Assembly (NCBI GenBank): GCA_963971425.1
Contig: OZ020517.1
Coordinates: 188,501 to 252,500, forward strand
From: Bryoerythrophyllum caledonicum
Lineage: Eukaryota; Streptophyta; Bryopsida; Pottiales; Pottiaceae
Direction: 5' to 3'
DNA length: 64,000 bases
The notes beneath the pieces were generated by a model. That model was not told the origin of the DNA, did no database searches, and saw only the letters and a list, made by a program, of their open reading frames with translations. Numbering within the stretch: position 1 is the stretch's first letter; each line of letters opens with the position of its first letter. The translations under genes and the position numbers were made by a program. Below are positions 23,742-36,339 of the stretch, in pieces.

Positions 23742-24555
23742 TAGGGAGGGGCATCGTGCTCTTTGTGTCGGTCTTCTTGTCCAGACTGTTGGTCATGTTT
23801 GTTCAGGCTGTGAGAGGATTCGAGCGAGGGGGGAGAGAGAATGGGAGGGGTGAAGAGGGCAGCCGGTGCTGGCGATGGTCCCGGGAGGGGCCTCGTACTT
23901 GTCGTGTCGGTCTTCTTGTCTTGACTGCTGATCGTGTTTGTTCTAGCTGCGAGAGGATTCGAGCAAGGGGGGGGAGAGAATGGTAGAGGTGGGGGGGCAG
24001 CCAGTGCCGGCGATGGTCTAGGGAGAGGCCTTGTGCTTCTCGTGTCGGTCTTCTTGTCTTGACTGCTCAAGGTGTATGTTCTCCCTGCGAGAGGATTCGG
24101 GCGAGAGGGGGAGAGAATGAGGGGTGGGGGGCAACAAGTGCCAGCGATGGTCCACGGAAGGGCCTCGTGCTCTTCGTGTCGGTCTTCTTGTCGACACTGC
24201 TAGTTGTGTTTGTTCAAGCTGCGAGAGGATTCAGGCGAGGGGGGGAGAGAATGGTTGGGGTGGGCAGGGTAGCTGGTGCCGGCAATGGTCTAGGAAGGGG
24301 CCTCGTGCTCGTCGTGTCGGTCTTCTTGTCTGGACTGCTCGTCATGTTTATAATGCCTGCGAGAGAATTCGTGCGAGGGGGAGAGGAAAACGGTAGGGGT
24401 GGGGGGCAACAAGTGCCGACGATGGTCCAAGCAGGGGCCTGGTGCTTGTCGTGTCGGTCTTCTTGTGTTGATTGTTGGTCCTCTTTATTCTAGCAGTCAA
24501 GACAGAGAGGATTTGGGTGGGGGGGAAGAGAATGGTAGGGATAGGGGGGCAGCCG
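23742..24555. repeat. minisatellite, ~6 units of ~136-144 bp
   Basis: Each unit carries GGGGCCTCGTGCTCTTCGTG, TCGGTCTTCTTGTC..GACTG, GAGAGGATTCGAGCGAGGGG and GCCGGCGATGGTC in the same order. Units start near 23748, 23892, 24028, 24163, 24299 and 24434. ORFs on both strands are repeat by-products. The array stops two bases before the 3' LTR at 24558, so the retroelement inserted at its edge or inside it. Confidence 0.8.
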
Positions 24556-26111
24556 GTTGACGTAGTACGCGTTGGCAAGTATTCACATCTTAACACAAAG
24601 ATACCCTTAAGGTAATCGTTCCCACAGAGAGTCACCGAGAACTACAACGACTAACAACAAACCATGATCTGTACAATGTCAACTATACAATATATACATA
24701 AAAAGAAATGAGAGAAAGGTTTAGATCACAAGGGTGAGCGTTAATTACACCAACCGCCCCACCCAAGTACTTTACATGGCCCGGATCCTTCATGGCCCGG
24801 ATCCTACATGGCCCGGATCGTACACGGCCCGGATCGTACACGGCCCGGGTCCCACATGGACTTTACAACTATGTACATTATATACATCCGGGATACTTGC
24901 GTATCCGGAGAGTGTTTTATCACCATGAACAACGGTTCACGGACTCAAACAAGTTTTAGTAAACTTCACTTTTTCCTCACAGTTTCTCCAATCACTCCTA
25001 CTCACTAACTTGGGATGGTTGTGGTGTCACTGGTTTCCCCCCGTAAGAAGGGATAAGGCTTGGGCCTTAAGGACTAACACTACTCTGGTGGCAAGTATGC
25101 GGTTTACCTACCATTCGAGCTGTGAGACCTTCCTTTACCTCAAAATCAGCTAAAGGAGTATTAACTAGAGGCTAGCATAGCTATTAACTCAAAGGATACC
25201 TGATTCCACTCCTTTTCTTCAGGGAACAAAGTCTTCCTCCTATTACTCCGATGGATCACAGCGCAAAGGGGTTAGTTGGATAGTCTTTCTTCTCTCAAGA
25301 TAATCCGAGCTGTTAGAGTCGTTCTGGACTTACTGCCCTTAGATCAAACCAGTCTACTCCGTCCTCAACACGAAGGGTTGATGGTGTGTAATGCTACTAT
25401 GGATCAACCTATCCGACCAAAGGTTGATGTGTCTGGGATCTAGAGTACATCTTCACAATCGATGACATACTGCCGCCGACCGGTCACACAAGACATATCA
25501 AGACTCCTTTCACACCCGTCACTCCCCCCTCGTCCTCCCCTAACCACTTATAATCTCACCTGTTATTCCCCTCCACCCTGACTAACTCTACTTGAGGGAA
25601 CAAGGAAACAATCACAAGGGATTAGAGTTAGAGTCACGCCCAACTAACCATCTAACCATCTCACCTGTTATTCCCATCCACCACAACTAATCTACCTGAT
25701 GGAACAAGGAAACAATGACTCGACGGTGAGTATGGACTTGAGGAGTGGACTACTTGAGATGGTACTCACAGTCATATAGAATCCGAGCTCTCCAACCATC
25801 GAAGGTTTTCTGAGAGCGTAGGTTTAGAATTGAATTGAAAGCAAGTACACACATCAAGCAGTGAAGAGAGAGGCCACGAGGCTCCTCTCTTATACTGCGA
25901 AGGACTCACACAAGAGTCCAAACTCAAACGATACCTTCTAACTAAAAACGATGACATTATCTACTCTTGGCGGCGGTGCTGCCACTCCACACGATGTGCA
26001 CCGTCAGAGGTCACTTATTACACAAAACCCAAGGCAAAACCAAGTCCAAACCAAAGTCAACCGGGGACCAAATCCCGGACTGAACAGTGACCTACAAATC
26101 CAGATCCTGGC

Positions 26112-28328
26112 CTACTTCCGGGCCAATTCCTCGAGTCTCTTCCACTCCTCCCTCCTCTTCCGCTTCTTGGAACTCCGGCTTGAAGTCGGGGTGGGCGCGG
26201 CTGCTGCAAGTGCCATCAATGGTGCAAAGACATTGGTGGAAGGCGTAGGTTGGCCAGTTGTTGCCCTCAACATGGTTTCCCTGGAAGACAAGGAGGAATC
26301 CGGGCCATCCGGGGTGATTGACACGATAGTCATGCGCGGATGTGGCCCGGATCGTGTTGGAGGGGCCGATGCCTGACTCGGAGTGCCCATGATGATATCC
26401 TGGCCGGATATCTGTCCTGGAGTGTACAAGTAAGAGGAACTCTCACTTGCGGTCTTCCCAATGTGAAGCCCGCTCTGCAAAGGGGCCCCTATTGGCGTAG
26501 TGCGCGGTGAATCACCGAGTGGCAACTGGCGAGGATGCATGGGAAGTGGGGGCTCCATCGCAACCCCCGGGCGTTCCTTCCTACCATTCTGCATCGGTGT
26601 GGTAACCTCCGAAGGGAACGGTCCTGCCGTGACCCTCGAGCTCACGAGCGGAGGGGGCAGATCCGGGCTGTCAAGATCCACCACTTCCTTCTCCTTCCGT
26701 GGGCCGTGATCACCGAGGTGACGCTCCTCCGGGTTGGTCTCCGAACCCGAGTCCCCATCCTTGTCGGAACTGTCGGAGTCCTCCACAAACTTGGGTAGAA
26801 TGTGAGAGAGATTGCTCACCAATAACCGCATGTTGGCATAAGCCGCCTCAACCTTCACGGTTTGCTCCATCACGAAGGCAATCACGCGCTTGCTGGAAAT
26901 GTGGTCATCCCTCTCCAATCGAGCATCGAACATCTTGGCTTTCAGTACCACATCTGCGGGAAAACGTAATGCTTCGTCTACCTGCTGTAATGCTGACGCC
27001 GAGGCATTGGCTTGGAGAAGAGCCGCCTTGCAACTTCTCTCTGCTTCCAACGCTCGACTCCTTACCTTTGTCACGTCGAGCGTGAGACGGTTAACCTTCT
27101 GCTCCATGAGGCAAAGATCGCCCGCTCCTCCGACCTTCTCCTAGATCGCAGCGATCAACCCTTCACGTGGAGTGTTACCCACCAAGCTGCTCGCTTGTCC
27201 CAAGGTCCTATCCGAGTCTTCCAAATATACGCGAATAGCCTCGAGTAGCTCGGAGGCTGGATAAGACTTGCCTCCAAGTTGGGCCGGTCCGGTGGCTTCG
27301 GCGCGGATGGCTGCGCGGGTGCGGGTGGAGGGGGCTCCTCCCTGTCTCTGTTTTTGACGCTTCGGAGGTGGTACAACCTCCTCTCCTGACTGTGACGAGC
27401 TGCTTCCTCCTTCAGACCCCGGTTCGGGTTCCGACTCTGTCCCTTCGAACTTCTTCATCATCAGTTGCGTCCCATACGCCATGTCCTCCTCAGGAGTGGT
27501 CTCCTTGAAATGGTGATATAGGTGGATCAGAAACGGGCAAAGGGGTACACGCTTGATGTTGTGGATGCTCTTGGTCAACCGAATCACCACATCCTTCACA
27601 ATGATGGCCCAATTCACTACCCTTTCGCCAAGGTAGGAACCATACACGGTGTTAGCGAGAGTAACCGTCACTCGGGTGGGTTTCTCGGGGTATAAGATTG
27701 GTACAAGGAATGCAAAGACCCGTCGGGCACGGGGGTCCGTGCAATCTTGTACCGCGTAACCATTCTTGGCGTCGTTGTTACCGAACCTCCCCATGGTCCA
27801 CCGATCTGGACAAGCCCGAATGCTATCTCCGTCGGGTACCGGCAAGGGATCTTGCCGCATCTCCTGTACCGTAGACTTCACCCAAAAACTCCAACAGAAC
27901 TCCATTAGAGAAAGACATCCCATGCAAAGGAGATCCTCTTTGAGCTCGGTGAGCTCAAGGATATCTTTGGGTATGACTGGGATAATGTCCTTCTTCCCTG
28001 ATGGCACCAAGTTGGAGGCCATGTGATTTGGGGGGCTTGATCCTTGCTTGATGTTCTCCTTTAAGCTGGCCCGGATGCTACCACGAATTGGAGTGCACAA
28101 AGCTGGCCCGGAACTCTCTTGAGCTGGAGTGCACAAGGCTGGCCCGGAACTCTCTTGAGCTGGAGTGCACAAAGCTGGCCCGGATCTACCAACACAAGCT
28201 GGAGTGCACAAGGCTGGCTCGGAGCTATCACCACGAGCTGGAGTGCACAAGGCTGGCCCGGAGATACCATTACGAGCTGGAGTGCACAAGGCTGGCTCGG
28301 AGCTATCACCACGAGCTAGAGTGCACAA
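26112..28328 (-). CDS. LTR-encoded two-ORF module (3' LTR copy), function unknown
   Basis: Two ORFs head to tail. The upstream one (~395 aa) starts with 12-13-aa repeats of the type PALCTPARGDSSE. A conserved core follows (MGCLSLMEFCWSFW, then TDPRARRVFAFLVPILYPEK, VNWAIIVKDVVIRL), and it ends in an acidic Ser/Glu-rich and basic segment. The downstream one (~331 aa) opens with a coiled coil (EQKVNRLTLDVTKVRSRALE) and a block around ALRFPADVV...SSKRVIAFVMEQTV. Its tail is Pro/Ser-rich and ends with a basic stretch (SRSSKKRKRREEWK). No known enzyme motif. The module is repeated in the 5' LTR and, diverged, at 47657-49513. It resembles neither gag, pol nor an envelope protein. Confidence 0.6.
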
Positions 28329-28440
28329 GGCTGACTCGGAGATACCACCACGAGCTGGAGTTTACAAGGCTGGCCCGGAACTACCACCATGAGTTGGAGT
28401 GCACAAGGTTGGCCCGGAGATACCACCACAAGCTGGGTCA
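28080..28440. repeat. coding tandem repeat, 36/39-bp units, in 3' LTR
   Basis: About nine to ten units of GAGCTGGAGTGCACAAGGCT + GGCCCGGA/GGCTCGGA + a variable 8-11 bp. Unit lengths of 36 and 39 bp keep the reading frame of the upstream module ORF. The corresponding array in the 5' LTR (about 61690-62240) has clearly more units, so copy number has changed since insertion. Confidence 0.8.
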
Positions 28441-29228
28441 ACCGGTTGAGAGTTTCTTACCTTGGCCGTGTAGTGGTCAGAAGCTGCGCCAACCTCGTCT
28501 GATGATGATCCTTCTCGTGCGTCCGCTGGCTGCTCCTTTGCCCTGATTCTGGCTTCGTTTTGCTCGTGTGTATGCTGGTTCGGAGCCCCTTGTATATGTT
28601 GGCCCGGAGCCTCTTGTGTATGCTGGCCCGAAGCCTCTTCCTTACTGGATCCTGGTGCTCACCCTCTCGCTGGACCGGTGCTCACCCTCTCGCTGGTACT
28701 CACTCGCTAGCTGGCCTGGAGCCTCGTGCTCACCCACTCGCTGGATCTCACTTGCTAGCTGACCCGGAGCCTCGTGCTCACCCACTCGCTGGATCTCCCT
28801 TGCCGGCTGTTGTGATGATCCTCTTTGTCGAGCTGGCCTTTATGCCCGGTGGTCCACACCGTGGGAACCTTCCTGGTCCCTTCCCGTCCCGCTTCTTCTC
28901 ACCTTCCGGGCCAGATTCGGGTGGTGTCCATCTTCCGGGCTAGATTCGGGTTCGTGCGGGTTGGCCCGGGTGATGGCCTTCCTTGCCTTTTGGTCTTCTT
29001 GTGGGATTGGGGCCCGAGGGACTGTTTTTAGACTAGAGTCTAAGTCATAGCTCTAGGTCCCTTCTTGCTACTATTAAGGCTTTCATAAAAACCCCGTATT
29101 CCTCCTATCCTAATCTTACTTAAAGATTAACCCCGGGTGGGGATAACCTTCTACCCTAGCTTATCGTGTCTAATTTTAATACCTATATCTACCTAACTAA
29201 AAAAAAACAAAAAATTTGTGGTACAACA

Positions 29229-29245
29229 TCTGCCCCTTCTCACAT
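29229..29245 (-). promoter_or_regulatory. polypurine tract of the gypsy element
   Basis: On the coding (minus) strand this reads GAGAAGGGGCAGA directly before the TGTTGTACC start of the 3' LTR, the expected site of plus-strand priming. Confidence 0.7.
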
Positions 29246-32200
29246 GGGAGCGTCCTCGCGAGCAGACGAGTCCCTGTCTTCCTCTTCTTCCGTTTCTTCG
29301 TTCTCGCGGTGTAATTTAATCCGCGAACTGTTGGTCTTAGTCTCCAAGAAGTTCCCTTGTAAATCTTTCAGCTGCAAGGATCCATTGGAAAACACCTCAT
29401 GTACTTTAAAGGGTCCCATCCATTGTCGGTGTAATTTACGTGGAAAATCTTGGTGTCGACTGTCGAAGAGCAGAACGAGACTCCCTGCTTCAATGCCCTT
29501 GTTGCTGGTCAGCTTCAGGTCGTACGTCCTCTTCCTCCGAGCTTGGACTTCTACTGTTTGTTGCAGCGCGTCACTCCGGGCTTCTTCTAAGGCTTCTAGG
29601 TCGGCAAACCGAGTCTCCAAGGACGTACTTCGATCGGCGTGGTTGGATGCCAAGACCCTATGGGGTTTGGATGTCCGTCTCGATGTGTTGCAATACCTCT
29701 TGTCCATGGACTAGGAAGTAGGGGCTTCTTCCAGTGGTGGTCTTCCTTGTCGTGTTGTAGGCATACACGGTGGAGAAAAGCTTCATGTCCCAGTCCGTTT
29801 TATGTGCTGCGACGACTTTGTTGAGGATTGTCCCCACTATGAGGTTTGCACGTTCGGTGAGACCATTGGCCTTGGGATTATACGGTGTGGTCTTCCTATG
29901 CTTGATGGCATACCTGGAGGTTAGATCAAGAACTACTTCATTTAGGAAGTGAGTTCCTCTGTCACTGACAATCTCAAGGGGGTGGCCAAACCTCATACAT
30001 ATCTGTTCGAAGAGGAAGGTTGCAGCGGTGTTGGCATCATTCTTCCGGGTTGCTCTGGCCTCTATCCACTTGGTGGCGTAATCCGTCGCTAGGATGATGT
30101 ATTTGTTCCTGTTCCTAGTTACCGGAAAGATGGGCCCGATGAAATCTATCCCCCATTTCTTGAATGGTGCTAACGGAATGATGGGGGTCGAAGGCCAATG
30201 GTTCCGGGTGGCCGGATTGCCGATTCGTTGGCATGGATCGCAGCCCTGGACAAAGTGCTTCACGTCCCGGTGGAGTTGTTGCCACCAGTACCCCGCTGCT
30301 CGGATCCTCTCTACGGTACTCATCACAGCAAAGTGTCCTCTAGCGGGGTCATCGTGTAAGGCACGGATGACGGGCCTTCTCTCCTTAAACTCTAGGCATC
30401 TTCTTAACTTCTCATTGGCTCCATACTTAAAGAGGATTCCTTCAATGAGGGTGTAAGGAGCTACCTTTTGCTGGAACACGACCTTCTCTTCCCTGCTATA
30501 TCCTTCCGGGTATGTGTGATCAAGGAGGTAGGTTCGGATGTCCTTGTACTCGGATTCTTCATCGGGATCCGTTTGGAAGATCGACACCTCTTCCTTGGTC
30601 GGTCCCTCCCCGTCAGCGTGAACCTTCCCCGCCCATTCGGTGCTTGGTCCGGAAGGGTGTGGCTCGGTCGAGCGTTCCTGAAGGATGTCCGGATTCAGAT
30701 CCTCTCTGTTATCTGGGCCAGATCGGAGAGGGTCCGGGCCAGATCTAAGAGGATCCGGGCCAGATTTTGACGTTGAGTCCAGAAACTCGTCGGGGAATTC
30801 TGTTTCGAGGTCGTTGGCGCTCTCCGCCCCTCGTTGTCGTGACAGGTAGTCGGCATTTTGGTTGGCCTTGCCAGGCTTTACTCTCACCTCGTAGTTAAAC
30901 TCTTGAAGCAAAAGTATCCAGCGAGCAATCCTTCCTGAGAGGTCAGGCTTGTTCACAAGGTACTTCAGTGAGTCATGGTCGGTGTGGAAGACAATCTTGT
31001 ACCCAAGAAGGTAATGGCGGAACTTCTTACAGGCGTACACCACTGCCAATGCCTCTCGCTTGGTGGCGGTGTAGTTCCTCTCTGCTGCGCTCATCTGACG
31101 GCTAGTGTAGTAGATGGGCTTCTCTCCGCCACTTGGGCTTTCCTGCCACAAGATTGCTCCTAGGCACCATCCAGATGCATCAAGAGTAACATGAAAATCC
31201 TTATCCCATTGAGGTGGGGACATGATGGGTGCGGACGACACTCGTACCTTGAGTTCTTCGAAGGCCGCTTATCTCTGTTCTGTTCACACGAACTCTTTAT
31301 CTTTCTTGAGTAGTTCCGTGAGGGGTGCGGCCAGCTGGGCGTACTTGTTGATGAAACGCCTGTAGTAGCCTACACATCTTAGGAACCCTCTTATCTCTCG
31401 TACATTGACCGGCGCAAGTAGCTGGAGTATCGCCTTCACCTTGTCAATGTCAACATGCAGCCCGTCCTTGCTGACCACATGTCCAAGAAGTACGCCGGAG
31501 AGCATTGCAAAGAAGCACTTACCCGGGTGTAGTTTCAGGTTTGTTTCTCTGCACCTCTGGAACGTCTTCCGTAAGTACTCCAAATGGTCCGTCTGTGGGC
31601 TGAACACCGCGAAGTCATCAATGAACACTTCTAGGAAATGCTTGAGGAAGTCCTGGAAAATGTCCATCATCACGCGCTGAAAAGTGCCGGGTGCGTTACA
31701 TAGCCCGAAGGGCATTCGATTGAACGCATAGGTGCCCCATTCGGTGGTGAATGTCGTCTTCAGTTGGTCGCTCTGTCTAATGGATACCTGATTGTACCTG
31801 GAGAACCCGTCCATGAAACTAAAGCACTCATTCCCTGCAACGTGATCTAACACCATGTCAATGAAAAGTAGGGGGAAGTAGTCTTTCTTGGTGGCCGCGT
31901 TTAACTTACGGAAGTCCTGGCACACACGGATTTTTACCTTCCCATCTCGTCCTACCTTCTTGGGTACGATCACTATGGGTGACACCCACTCCGAGTTGTT
32001 GACCGGGTAGATGAATCCGGCCTCCAACTGTTTATCCAATTCCTCCTTCACCATAAGTGCATACTTAGGGTTTAGGCGGTATTGTCGTTGTCTAACCGGT
32101 GCCGCACCCTCTACAAGATCGATTCGATGCTCTCCTAGCCGCGCGGGTATACCGGTCAGATCTGAAGTCTCCCAAGCAAACACATCTGCAAACTCTTGCA

Positions 32201-33377
32201 AGAGTTCAGTGTACAACCTCCTATCTCTCTTCGTCAAGTTCTTTCCGAGGTTGAAAGACTTGCCTGGAAGGACTTCGATGGTGTCGTAATCTTCAGGAGA
32301 CACGACGGGTTTGGTGCGATCCGCTCTTTCCAATCCGAGCAAGCACGGATCGCTCCACTGTGGGGGTGTCTGAATGTGATCCCCTTCTTGTATCGGGAGA
32401 GTCCTGTCCTCCAGTTGCTTCCTCAACCACTCTTGAGTAAGAGTCATCGAAGACTCTCCCAAAGAGCAATCTTCCTGTGGCCAGGGTAAAACATCCGGGC
32501 CAGGCTCCTCTTCGTCCACCTCTTCTACCACACCTTGTTGCGGGACCGCTTCCTGGAAGCCGTAGTCCGTTTCGACTTGGTCCCGAAAATTCTCCACAAG
32601 GTACGAAGAGGTGGAGTCATCTCCTTCTTGGTCTAACCAATTGGAGGTGTAGCCTTCATTGTCACTCGTCTCTCCCATGGCCTCTTTGTGCTTCCACGGG
32701 ATGGAGGTAGGTGGGTTGCCGAATGTGAACTCATTCCTTCCCCAATTCACCCGCACATCTGCAAGATATAACCAAGGGCGTCCGAGCAGCAACGGGAAAG
32801 GTTTACCCATTTCGACTTTGAGTACGACATAGTTGAGGGGATAGGTGATGGGGCCTATCTTGGTGGGAATACCTGATAACCGTCCTAGAGGTAAGACGCG
32901 TGATTGGTCGGCCATCCTCAAGACTTGATTAGTAGGGTCAAAGACTATGTACCCTAGGTCATTGGCGGTCTCTTCTATCATGAGGTTAACTCCCGATCCT
33001 CCGTCAACGGGTACATTACGGATTAAGCACCCATCGATCTCCACAGCTATTTCAGGGGCGCCGTAGTCTTCCATTGTAGAAAAGTTCACAGCTACAGTGG
33101 GAAGTGGGATCCTACGCCGCCTAGAGTGAGTACAAGCTTCCTTGACTATCTTCTGGTAATTGGGGTTGTCCCGTAGGAGCTGTCCTATAGTCACGTTGGC
33201 TTGTGATTCCCTAATGTCCTGAAGGATGTCATATTCGTCTACTCTGAGAGTTGGCTCCTTCCCTATGGTGAGACCGGGCGCAAATCTAACTTGACGACCT
33301 GTTCTCGTTTCCTGCCTTCTAGGTTCTACTAGCTGTCTCCTTACCTCCGCACTAATGTCGGGACAGGTGGTACTCAC
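29240..33377 (-). pseudogene. gypsy pol region: protease, reverse transcriptase, RNase H, integrase
   Basis: In order from 33377 downwards: aspartic protease (VDGGSGVNLM), reverse transcriptase (RVCQDFRKLNAATKKDYFPL, MPFGLCNAPGTFQ, FIDDFAVFS), RNase H (VTLDASGWCLGAILWQE, HTDHDSLKYL), and integrase. The integrase has a zinc-binding H/C region (ARGHFAVMSTVERI, CDPCQRIG), a catalytic core (IDFIGPI, IVSDRGTHF, TPYNPKANGLTERAN) and a GPF-type C-terminal domain (WMGPFKVHEVF). No chromodomain follows. The region is nearly full length with a small number of interruptions. Confidence 0.9.
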
Positions 33378-33761
33378 CCCTTTCTCGGCTTCGGCTAAGG
33401 GATCTCCTATAGGGCTCTAGTAAGCTCTGGGACAACTTTCGTTCGGGGTGGTCCGGATAGGATCCGGGCCAGATCTGGGTGGATCCGGGCCAGATCGGTG
33501 AGGATCCGGGCCAGATCGGGGTGGATCCGGGCCAGTCTCTAGATGTTCTTCTCGCACTGTTGGCTCGGCTTCCAACAGTTCGGGATCGGAGGTCCCATGA
33601 TCAGTGTCCAAACTAGATGTACTACTGCTACTACCAACCGACCTTGCTAAAGGTCGGGATGCTCTACTCCTACGTTTGTGACGATGGGTTCGGGTGGAAC
33701 TGCGAGTACTAACCTTCTGCACTACCTCCTCCTTAACGATTGGTGGTTCCACCTCCTCCCG

Positions 33762-35177
33762 TCATTTCGGAGGATTCTCCACTCCTTGGGTATTGCTGTA
33801 GTTCAGGGCCGTCTGGTTCCTGGGAGGGGTCTCCACCTGCTTGTATGTTACCTTTGGTACCGGTGGTTGTGGGCAGTGGGGTGCGTCATGGCCGTACTTT
33901 TGGCAGTTTTGGCAAGGTAGCTCCAACGGTGCCCCTTGTCCTCCTCTCTTCGGCTGGTCACAAACATTGGCAAAATGATATGGAGAACCACAATTGTAAC
34001 ACACCGGCGTACCTGCTGGGACGGAGTATAGGGGATACAACGTTGGGGCCGAGGCGAACGGCACTACACCTTGGTAGGTGGTAGGTGGATAGGTTGGTGG
34101 CTGGAAGGCTTGCTTGTACCCGAGTTGTCGCAAAGGTGGGTTGGTGGCTCGATAGGTTGGGACAACTCCTCGTCCTCTCCCGTATGAGGGAAGTACTTGG
34201 TAGACCGGGGCTTCCTCCTCCAATACCTCTTCCTCTTCCTCGGTCCAAAAGCTCGTCGTTCCATTGGTATTGACAAGGTGAACCCTCCTCGGTCCAAATT
34301 TTGGGCACTCCCGGTTGGCATGTCCGGCCTCTCCGCACTTGGTACACCATACATTGGTTCTCACCGTGGGTATAGACCGCCGAGGTATCGGGTTGGCCGC
34401 TAAATTGACCTTGATTGCCTCCATGGTGTCTCGGAGGCTCTTCAGTACCTCCTTCGATTCTTGGGCTTCCACTTTGACCTCCTTCAGTCGCCGCGTGGTC
34501 CTCTCGTCCGCTCGAGACATATCCTTGTGGTGAGTTGTTTTTGCGGGGATATCACTCGAGGATTCTTCGCTTGAGGACGAGCTGGAGGGGCTATCCTCCG
34601 AACTGGAGGAGTCGCGCTTCGACTTCTTCTTTTTCTTCTTGTTGATGATCGCGTACTTGTCGCGGGTCTTCCTCATCGAGTGAAGAGAGTCCTCATAATC
34701 TTGGGCCGCTTCTATGGCTTCTGCAAGGGTCGTAGGTTTGGCCATCCTTACCGCAAACCCCATGGCCGAGGGAAGGCCTCCGACAAACCACTCCTTCTGC
34801 AATCTCCGGCTTCCCTCCGTGGCACACTTCTTGATGAGGCTCTTCACTCTCTGGCTGTACCTGCGAACCAACTCTTTATCCTTCATGGTGATCTTGTTCA
34901 ACCGACTTAGAGCACGTGATTCTCCTCCCGATTCGCGGAAAGCTTGGATGAAGTGGTCCTTGAGCTCCTCCCAATCCGCCTTCACCTCGTCCGACAACCC
35001 ATGGTACCAATTGAGAGCTTCGCCTTTCAACAACCCCGGAAAGACCCGAAGTCGCGAAGGGTCATCCTCCTGGTTGGCCATGGCAATCGTCTCGAACTCC
35101 TCGAACCATTCATCGACGACCGCATCTCCATTACCTTTGAACGAGCTATATCTCAGACGGGTCGTGGGTCGAGCCAT
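33762..35177 (-). CDS. gypsy gag polyprotein
   Basis: 471-aa open frame starting MARPTTRLRYSSFKGNGD. A retrotransposon gag capsid-like region (WFEEFETIAM...ALNWYHGLS...FIQAFRE) spans about residues 20-170. A Lys/Ser-rich linker and a coiled segment follow. Three CCHC-like knuckles come next (CTKCGEAGHANREC, CYNCGSPYHFANVC, CQNCQKYGHDAPHC). It lies upstream of pol on the same strand, about 0.86 kb from the primer site. Looks whole. Confidence 0.9.
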   Translation of the reverse strand: MARPTTRLRYSSFKGNGDAVVDEWFEEFETIAMANQEDDPSRLRVFPGLLKGEALNWYHGLSDEVKADWEELKDHFIQAFRESGGESRALSRLNKITMKDKELVRRYSQRVKSLIKKCATEGSRRLQKEWFVGGLPSAMGFAVRMAKPTTLAEAIEAAQDYEDSLHSMRKTRDKYAIINKKKKKKSKRDSSSSEDSPSSSSSSEESSSDIPAKTTHHKDMSRADERTTRRLKEVKVEAQESKEVLKSLRDTMEAIKVNLAANPIPRRSIPTVRTNVWCTKCGEAGHANRECPKFGPRRVHLVNTNGTTSFWTEEEEEVLEEEAPVYQVLPSYGRGRGVVPTYRATNPPLRQLGYKQAFQPPTYPPTTYQGVVPFASAPTLYPLYSVPAGTPVCYNCGSPYHFANVCDQPKRGGQGAPLELPCQNCQKYGHDAPHCPQPPVPKVTYKQVETPPRNQTALNYSNTQGVENPPK

Positions 35178-36061
35178 GGTGACGGGTGCTTCGTCTTCTT
35201 GGACCTCCTGGTCTTCAAAATCGAAGGTTGTGGTCTGTCCTTGTGGGTTTATTTCAAAGTTTTCTAGGAAGGGCTCAAAAGACGGAGTTAGAGGTGGCGT
35301 GTCACTCCCTACATAAGTGTGTACTTCCAGGATGTCTACTGGGGGACTTACGACTCTTACTCATCTGCTCGGCCTACGGGTTGGGGTGTTCCTAGGACTA
35401 GGTTCGGCACGGAAGGGCTGGCTTCCTCGTCTCGTACCTCTATTCCTACGTTGGGATCGACGTACTCCTATTTCGCTAGGTTCTTCTTGACTCATGAAGG
35501 TTCATTGTACTGCCTAGGCACTCACTACGTCTATCTTTTGATCTAGGATTACTGGTCACAACTACTAGCTACACTAATGGACTAGTTGTCTTGCTTAGAG
35601 AGTGCTCGAATCTCTGCTTGAATCTGTGCGCGGACACGGCTTCGGCATGGTACAGGTGCGTATTGAATGCGGCACGAACACAACGACGGTACAGCTACTT
35701 TCGCAAGATCTGGGCAGACTTCAGTCACTTGGGGTCGGACAGGCACACCGGATGTTATACCTTCCACCGGCGTTTCCATTCCAAGAATGGAGTTCCTGGC
35801 CTTCGTTGTTCGCCAGTTCTGAGTAAGGTACTTGAGCCGCTCCCCTTAAAGACCCCGCCGCCCGGGCAGCTGGGAGCGAACTTGGAAGCTCTCGTGATGG
35901 ACGGTTGATGCTCCTTCACTATCTCCCTCGTTCTCTCTCTTTGCCTCGTAGCTGCTAAGTATCCAAGGATCACAAAGTTAGTTTCAGAAAAAATATACAA
36001 GAGGACATGCTATTAGTCTTTGAGTTCAGCGAAGTGACTCTCCGGCAGCGGCGCCACTTTG
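35178..36061 (-). other. gypsy 5' leader with tRNA-Asp-type primer binding site
   Basis: Untranslated leader between the 5' LTR and gag. The primer binding site at 36039-36056 (minus strand TGGCGCCGCTGCCGGAGA) differs at two of 18 positions from the plant tRNA-Asp complement TGGCGCCGTTGCCGGGGA. It sits five bases from the LTR. Short ORFs here are not supported. Confidence 0.75.
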
Positions 36062-36339
36062 TGTTGTAGTACGCGTTGGCAAGTATTCACATCTTAACAC
36101 AAAGATACCCTTAAGGTAATCGTTTCCGCAGTGAGTCACCGAGAACTACAACGACTAACAACAAACCATGATCTGTACAATGTCAATTATACAATATATA
36201 CATCAAAAGAAAGGAGAGAAAGGTTTAGATCACAAGGGTGAGCGTTAATTACACCAACCGCCCCACCCAAGTACTTTACATGGCCCGGATTGTATATGGC
36301 CCGGATCCTTCATGGCCCGGATCCTTCATGGCCCGGATC
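36062..36339 (-). repeat. 5' LTR of the gypsy element, inner fragment
   Basis: Matches 24558 onward at high identity up to the 15-bp CATGGCCCGGATCST array. The 22-kb element begins there. The rest of this LTR resumes at 58348. Confidence 0.85.

Larger units (their letters stand above)
24558..29228 (-). repeat. 3' LTR of the gypsy element (4.67 kb)
   Basis: The lower boundary aligns TGACGTAGTACGCG with TGTTGTAGTACGCG at 36062, the inner edge of the other LTR. The upper boundary is TACAACA at 29222-29228, directly followed by a plus-strand pyrimidine tract (the purine tract on the coding strand). Includes a 15-bp CATGGCCCGGATCST array (24775-24855) and the two-ORF module. An LTR of this size with coding capacity is unusual. 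Confidence 0.8.

Noticed and set aside
23705-24635. Overlapping ORFs of 87-144 aa on both strands
   Set aside because: Products of the ~140-bp tandem array; no independent coding evidence.
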